A DNA stretch of 24,741 nucleotides, from contig NW_003154241.1 in the NCBI RefSeq assembly GCF_000003605.2, positions 55,982 to 80,722 of the forward strand. Direction: 5' to 3'. The first letter of the stretch is position 1. The number at the start of each line of letters is the position of its first letter. Shown piece by piece: positions 19,509-24,741 of this stretch. The DNA comes from Saccoglossus kowalevskii. Taxonomy: Eukaryota > Hemichordata > Enteropneusta > Harrimaniidae. The notes beneath the pieces are model-generated. The model was not told the origin of the DNA and did not search any database. It worked only from the letters and a program-made list of their open reading frames with translations. The position numbers were made by a program, and so were the translations under genes.

Positions 19509-21100
19509 ATGGCAATTGTCTACGCGAGCGTACAATTAAAGGGGAACCGCTCAATCCCATGGATTGCACCAAAGAATCATGGGACACTATTGTTTATGTT
19601 GTTTACAATGTTAATCTATCTTTTGTTATCCATTGTTATTTTAATCCAGAAAGTAAATTTATTGTAAAATTAATCTTAACTGGAAGGTGCCCATTTAAAG
19701 AATGTGTCAATTGAAGCAAAATATATCAATGCTTGGATGACTTTTTAGATGGTACCCGTGAGCGTTTATTATGGGATAATAATTCGTTCACAATAGTTGA
19801 CGATTTCAGCCCCCGCCCCTTCGCCGCTGTTACCATGAATATTAAACAGTTTTCATAACGGCGTTTGGACTTTCTGCTCATAAAGAATAAAAAAACAACT
19901 ACATACTAGTATATTGATGTCCACTATCATTTTGGTAGTAAAACTCGACATCGCGATGGCTAACAAAGCAAACTTATGAAATAACACTCACACAGAGTAT
20001 ATAGTAGTAATTAACTTGTATTATAGCTTCATTAATATATCATGAAATATTATTTCAGTGAAGAACATTTGTCGACAATCGACTGAATTACCTGATTAAG
20101 CTTGAACAGTTATTATCATTGACTGCACTATTTTATCTTGGCCATAAAGATTTGTTTCACACTTATACAGTATTGAAGTTTTGAAACCGGTTTAATCTTT
20201 AAATAATTATGCTTGATATTTTATTTCTGTGGGAACAATATAAAAAATCGTAAAATAAACACGCGTTAGCAGCAAATGTGCATGGTCTCCGAGATTTACC
20301 TTTATGTAGCAAGTAGCATACCTAGTTTCGCAACTTATTCGAAGCACGCACGCACTAGCGTTTTTATCTTATTTTAAATTAATACTCTTGTTTACTGTTT
20401 TTATACTTTCACAATAAATCATATCATGTTTTTCAAACATATTTAACATACTCAAAATATCGTAAAAAATAGTCCGAGTCTCAATGTCTTCAAATATAAC
20501 AGCGTTCATTAAACTCAAGTTTAGATGACTGAATTATTTCCTTCATGCATTATGACATTTCTAAAATTAATCAAATCTTCCGTTCAGTTATTTATGTTCT
20601 GTGACTTGACCTTAAAGCAAATGAAGGACCAGCTGCGAGTACGGCAACATTAATTCATCAAATATAATTTTAAGATTTAACCTTGACTTTCCCTTGAACT
20701 GTTTGGGAGTCAATGAATGATTTCTTGATATTCGGTTATCACGGGGATGAATCACAATCCTTTTGTGTCGACAATCCTAATGTCTGAAAATAACAAATTT
20801 AATGACACCAAATGTACCAGAAATGATTAAAATACCATCACAAGAAGAGTTATGGACCCACAGCTAACTATTAGGGTGTTCACTTTTGCTAGACTTTTGG
20901 TAGTGACCTGCATACCTAAAATCAATTAGGAAATTTTCAAACCACTATGGATCTGAACTAGACCTTGAAACATTTTAATTACATACACTTCTGAATGATT
21001 TGGACAATCTTAATCAGAAGACTGGCAAATTTGGGACAGTTTTGTTTTTCGATATGGAAACAATTCTTTAAACTAGTTTTTTTGCTTTTAAATCCTCATG
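19509..21100. other. Intergenic DNA, no gene recognised
   Basis: Nothing coding or structured stands out. CpG falls off near 20,770, marking the passage from CpG-normal intergenic DNA to the CpG-poor domain that includes SNU13. Confidence 0.5.
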
Positions 21101-21129
21101 TGCACAAAGCACACACGGGAGATGAGTTT

Positions 21130-21440
21130 GGGGCGTCTTGTAAGCAAAAATCTCTAAAACCTGATATTTTCAAAAAAATGTGCTACCAAGAGATAATGAG
21201 CAAACATCTGTGTAAGCAAAACCTCAAATTTACCGTGCTGTGCAGAATTTAGTTTTGCAGCCACATCCTTGCATATTAAGTAGTTAGTATGCATATTCTC
21301 ATCTCAGTCTGTGCAAGCAAAATCTCAAGAATTTTGCAAAAGATTTTGACCAAATTTGATATATATTGGTACCTACATCTGGACTACTGGTAGTTTATGA
21401 GCAGACAATTTATGAATGCAATCAAATGTTGTATGGTAAA
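21130..21440. repeat. Old degenerate repeat with recurring AAGCAAAA-CTC motif
   Basis: The motif TGTRAAGCAAAA...TCTCAA, allowing mismatches, occurs at 21139, 21211 and 21310 (TAAGCAAAAATCTC, TAAGCAAAACCTCA, CAAGCAAAATCTCA). Nearby ACCAAATTTGATATATATTGG has the look of a decayed dispersed repeat. There are no clean ends and no coding capacity. Confidence 0.35.
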
Positions 21441-21774
21441 TTTGAATTTTGCCCAAATTTGGAAAAGTCCTTGCTCACACAAAAAATACAATAACATGTG
21501 CTAAGAGTTCCTAATGGAAACATGCATGTTTGGTTGGCAATTTACTTTTGTGCTAAATTATATGATTAATATAATTTTTATTTAGCACGACCACGAAATC
21601 CAGCCTGATTGATGTTCATCTCCCTCAAGGACAGATACACATGAATACTGCTGTACGCTTTGGCAGGAATTTTTCAGATTTGTCATGACCTACATGCAAA
21701 CCAAACTGGGAGGGGGTAATACAGTTTTTTATTTTCACTAATTTGCTTCCAAGTGATAAAATAGCAATCTGCTA

Positions 21775-21957
21775 ATGTAAAATACCAGTGGAATTAATTT
21801 TCGCTGAAGACTTTTTGGGCGTTTAGTATGAAATTTATTTTCAGATTGTTGAGTTGAATGTAAAATATAGGAAAAAGGTATCTTCGCTGGATGTTATTTT
21901 AACTGAATCATTCCTTCAGCAAAAATTAGTTGCAAGCGAAAATAAAGTATTTTACAG
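21775..21957. mobile_element. MITE, CTGTAGAATAC family, copy 2 (decayed left end)
   Basis: This copy has the same orientation as that at 4390-4580: GGAATTAATTTTCGCTGAAG near the start, TTTTTGGGCGTTTAGTATG, AAATATAGGAAAAAGGTAT, and AAATAAAGTATTTTACAG at the end followed by TA (21958-21959). The left terminus is shortened and mutated (ATGTAAAATACCAGTGG), so it is the most degraded of the three copies. Confidence 0.7.
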
Positions 21958-21959
21958 TA

Positions 21960-22504
21960 TACCGGTTCTCAGTAAAGGGGAATCACCTGAAATTCTCATT
22001 ATATTGGGTAGTTGGGTGTTAAAAAAAATATTACAATTTCTGTTTATCATAGTTTATTTCAAAACATTACAATCATGATTACAATTATCTGTGACAAGTA
22101 CAAAAGAGTTTAATGAATGTTGATCATTTATTCATTGTGTAAACTTAGAATTTTTAATACTTCTCAGTTTAATTAAAATGCAGAAAAATATTTTTTTTTG
22201 GTCAAAGGAACATGATCAAAATGATAAAAGAATAAGTTTTGTTGGGTGTGGTGGTGTCAATTCTTGAAAACAATTTGTTGTTTCAACAGTAGAGCAGCCA
22301 CCCAAAGTTCACTCCACTCTTCCAAAAAAATACAAATTACATTTCTGCCTGTCCACAAATTTTAAATTCACAATTTCATGCTCTTGATATTGAAAAATCA
22401 TTAAATTGTGAAAAAATAAATTTAAATTTGTTGGTATTGACACACCAGTAGAAGCATTTTAACTGATGCTTTTTAACTTCTAGTCCATTTTCTAGAATTG
22501 TGTT
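21960..22504. other. AT-rich flank downstream of SNU13
   Basis: No gene seen. Long A and T runs and low CpG. Confidence 0.5.
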
Positions 22505-22510
22505 TTTATT
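22505..22510 (-). terminator. Candidate poly(A) signal of SNU13
   Basis: AATAAA on the minus strand, about 190 bases past the stop codon. In such AT-rich DNA the hexamer is common, so this is only the nearest plausible site. Confidence 0.35.
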
Positions 22511-22700
22511 TGAGAACAGTTTGTAAATTCAAATACATGGGGAGGCAAGATGTAATACTCATGGGGAAAAAAAATCACAAATGGTATTAGCAACAATATG
22601 ATGTAAAATTAAAAGAAACAGAATTTAAAAAAAAATTTAAGCCTGGAATTGAGATATACATAAATGTATTTTTTTTCTCTTTTTGAATAAATAGGGACTC

Positions 22701-22825
22701 TCAAATAAGCAGTCTCTCAATGTTCTGCTGTATTGCTTGTATCTGAGGTTTGAGCTGTGATCCTTCGTTTATAGTGACGGAGCAAGCAATGACCGGACGA
22801 GATACACCACATGCACGGCCCAGAG
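22701..22825 (-). CDS. SNU13: SNU13 / NHP2L1 (15.5K), last coding exon
   Basis: The exon enters after an acceptor (tttaacatttcag) completing an alanine codon (G|CT), then reads [20 protein letters not shown] and [20 protein letters not shown], followed by TGA. This is the C-terminus of the L7Ae/NHP2-family protein SNU13, with a handful of substitutions against the human end (IKEGSQLKQQIQSIQQ...RLLV). SNU13 binds kink-turn RNA: the U4 snRNA 5' stem-loop in the spliceosomal tri-snRNP and box C/D snoRNAs in the nucleolus. Length and stop position fit the family exactly. Confidence 0.97.
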
Positions 22826-23982
22826 CTGAAATGTTAAAAAAGAAATGCGTTAATTAATTCCTCTGAAGTCCATATTGTGTCTCAATAATAATTTACAGTA
22901 CAGAAACAATATGCAAATCACAACAGTTGCTGAAGGGCAGAGGCCAATATTGGTCCAGTATCCTAGATGTTTGCAATATGAATACATAGCTGGTTATGCA
23001 AGACTGGTGGTGAATGTTTGGCTCCGACTGTGATACAACTTGTATACAATATCTGAACCATAAATCTCAATACATCATTCCTGGAAGTTGTACTGACAGA
23101 GTACATGCCTCTGTATGGAATATAGCTACGTTCTCATACGTCTAAAAAATGCCGGTGTTAAAACTGTTTTTTTGTTGTGCAAATATTAGATAATCTGCTG
23201 AATTGTTTGCTCGCGTTTTCACTTAGTAAAAACACCAGTGTTTTGCGCCCTAGTATCTCAGAAAGGTCAATAAACAAATGATATGGTCAGTCGACAAAAT
23301 GGCGTCCCCTCTGGTGAATGCATTTGTTTTGTTTCTGTAAATAAGTCGGTGATAGAGGGCGTTTAGCCGTCGTATTATGTTCACACGGCACATTGCATTG
23401 TGCAAGAGCCAGTGTGACAACGGCGTACTGTAGAATACTTTATTTTCGCTTGGAATTTATTTTCGCTATTTTCGCTGAAGGGATGTTTCAGTGAAAATAA
23501 AATCCAGCGAATATACTTTTTTTCCTATGTTTCACATTAAATTTATCACAAATCAGTGAAAATAAATTCCATACAAAATGCCCTAAAAGCCTTTTCAACG
23601 AAAATTAATTCCAGCGAAAATAAAGTATTCCACAGTATTCTGTTCACACACACACATTTTAACAACGTTCTCAAATAAAAGGCATTGTGACAACGGCTTA
23701 TTTCGTCCAGTGAGAACACCACTTATAACATGTCAATATTACATATAGGGGTCAATACAATGGTGTGTTCAAATCAACAGCTGTGTTTGGCCCAAAACAA
23801 TCTTTATAGATGGACAAATACAGATCAAAACAATATTGACTTTGACCGGTTTTAATGTGACATTTGCATCATAGAAGCAATCCCTGTTCCCAAAGCCAAA
23901 GGCAACGTACCCTGAGAGTACATCAGTCTTAACCATAAGACTCCAGGTTTAAAAAGACCAATTTTTTATCACCAATCCCTAC
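22826..23982 (-). other. SNU13 intron
   Basis: This 1,157-bp intron has clean GT-AG ends and carries a complete MITE (23428-23635). The 12-mer TGTGACAACGGC occurs on both sides of the MITE (23413-23424 and 23686-23697), and GTTCTCAT...(A)TGAGAAC-like ends near 23132 and 23710 hint at a larger, older host element. No box C/D or H/ACA snoRNA was identified by eye. Confidence 0.8.
23428..23635. mobile_element. MITE, CTGTAGAATAC family, copy 3 (complete)
   Basis: This 208-bp element begins CTGTAGAATACTTTATTTTC and ends GAAAATAAAGTATTCCACAG, flanked by TA at 23426-23427 and 23636-23637. The terminal inverted repeats extend about 37 bp with few mismatches (TTTATTTTCGCT-GGAATT-ATTTTCG on both ends). 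It is inverted relative to the other two copies in most internal blocks (for example TTTTTCCTATGTTTCAC against GTGAAATATAGGAAAAA). It is the best-preserved copy and defines the family limits. Confidence 0.88.
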
Positions 23983-24120
23983 CTTGCTTGGATCTTACAA
24001 AAACGTAGGGTACATTTTTATCCTCACATAATAGAGGCAGATGCAACAAGATTTCCAATGGCTCTGTGTCTGCCGCCATGACAATAAACTCTGCTATACC
24101 ACGATTCAGTGTTTTAGTTG
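23983..24120 (-). CDS. SNU13: SNU13 / NHP2L1 (15.5K), penultimate exon (gene continues off the right edge)
   Basis: A 138-nt exon between an acceptor (tttattttcattttag) and a donor (AAGCAAG|GTAGGG), entering and leaving in phase 1. It encodes [20 protein letters not shown], then [20 protein letters not shown] and FVRSKQ, nearly identical to human residues 42-87. The TKTLNRG stretch and the AADxEPLE region form much of the kink-turn RNA-binding face of L7Ae-family proteins, and both are intact. The N-terminal ~41 residues (in human ...KGANE) are not found between 24121 and the window end, so that exon lies outside. Confidence 0.97.
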
Positions 24121-24392
24121 CTAAAATGAAAATAAAACAATGAATGAATGAGAAGACAAAGCAGTGCACTACCATGCAGGAATGAATTTGAAGTACATCA
24201 ATAACTGGATGTCAGAGTAAATAATGATTTGCTTTATAGAAGCACATGTCTAATTGAAGCACATGAAACAAACAATTGAGTGTATTGTATCCATGATCAT
24301 TAAAAATACAAATTATTTTCACCATAGCCACACCAGTCATTCAAGTAATCATTTGTGCTACTAATAGAACATAAATGGAATTTTTAAATATA

Positions 24393-24741
24393 CCGTAAAA
24401 ACCCGCAAATAAGCGCCACCCTCAATTAAGAGCCACTCAGTGAAAATTTGGTACATTTGACCCTCCATTAAGAGCCACCAAGAGTTGAGTGGTTTTGTCA
24501 ATAAGAACCCTGAAATAAGCGCCAGCCGCCCGGTTGTTTACAATCAGGCAAGACACCAAGCTTATCGTGCCTCACTTCCACCCTGCATTGTTTATTGCCC
24601 CACAGAAGGTGTGAGACAAATAAAGATTATCCCCATAACTTGCCTGATGTCCTATGTAATTGAGAACGGAAGAATGATAGACGAAAGAAATGCACTGAGA
24701 GCGTGAATGTGACTGTCAACTTGTCCATTTTATATTTCTGA
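24393..24741. repeat. Dispersed repeat with recurring AATAAGCGCCA units, cut by the right edge
   Basis: It starts CCGTAAAAACCCGCAAATAAG just after TA. It then repeats related blocks: AATAAGCGCCACC (24408), ATTAAGAGCCAC (24425), ATTAAGAGCCACC (24467), AATAAGAACCC (24500) and AATAAGCGCCAGCC (24514). A start after TA suggests a TA-targeting element whose other end (an inverted GGCGCTTATT...) lies beyond the window. The 73-codon frame across it is not taken as a gene. It sits in the SNU13 intron upstream of the 23983-24120 exon. Confidence 0.55.

Noticed and set aside
24485-24706. 73-codon plus-strand frame
   Set aside because: It lies in a dispersed repeat and has no known domain.

Overview
The window looks like nuclear DNA of an invertebrate animal. 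It is AT-rich, its genes are split by introns with ordinary GT-AG junctions, and it carries many small TA-flanked inverted-repeat elements and satellite DNA. No bacterial gene layout is present. The host lineage cannot be fixed by eye; a marine invertebrate such as a mollusc or another lophotrochozoan is a guess from the repeat style. Most of the longer open frames are chance frames in AT-rich or repetitive DNA.

Two protein-coding genes can be recognised, both partial and both on the minus strand. The first, at about 2790-8430 with its untranslated 5' part probably reaching 10.5-11.1 kb, is an SLC8/NCX-type sodium/calcium exchanger. A 691-nt coding exon carries the N-terminal membrane half with the alpha-1 repeat. 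A predicted 27-nt microexon follows, then a 236-nt loop exon and a 173-nt exon that opens the first Calx-beta calcium-binding domain. All phases agree (1/1/0/2), and the remainder of the gene lies beyond position 1. The second gene, entering from the right edge, is SNU13/NHP2L1/15.5K. Its last two coding exons (23983-24120 and 22701-22825) encode about the last 87 residues of a protein usually near 128 residues long.

Between them, at about 11.1-22.5 kb, no gene is recognised. The core of this stretch (12.25-15.87 kb) is a satellite locus. Its 27-bp monomers are arranged as 54-bp dimers, and it is invaded by two copies, in opposite orientation, of a transposon-like family with CCTCGGGGGCGGA termini. 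One copy is 325 bp; the other is expanded to about 1.4 kb by roughly 1 kb of different sequence containing a tRNA-like piece. Further right lie a strong plus-strand promoter candidate with heat-shock elements and a TATA box (18.09-18.26 kb), an exact 118-bp tandem duplication (19.27-19.51 kb) and old dispersed repeats.

CpG dinucleotides are scarce across the exchanger gene (to about 10.5 kb) and again from about 20.8 kb into SNU13, but common in between. This is the pattern expected from mosaic gene-body methylation in invertebrates, and it helps place the exchanger's 5' end. The two genes have no evident joint function: one is a membrane ion exchanger, the other an RNA-binding protein of the spliceosome and box C/D snoRNPs.
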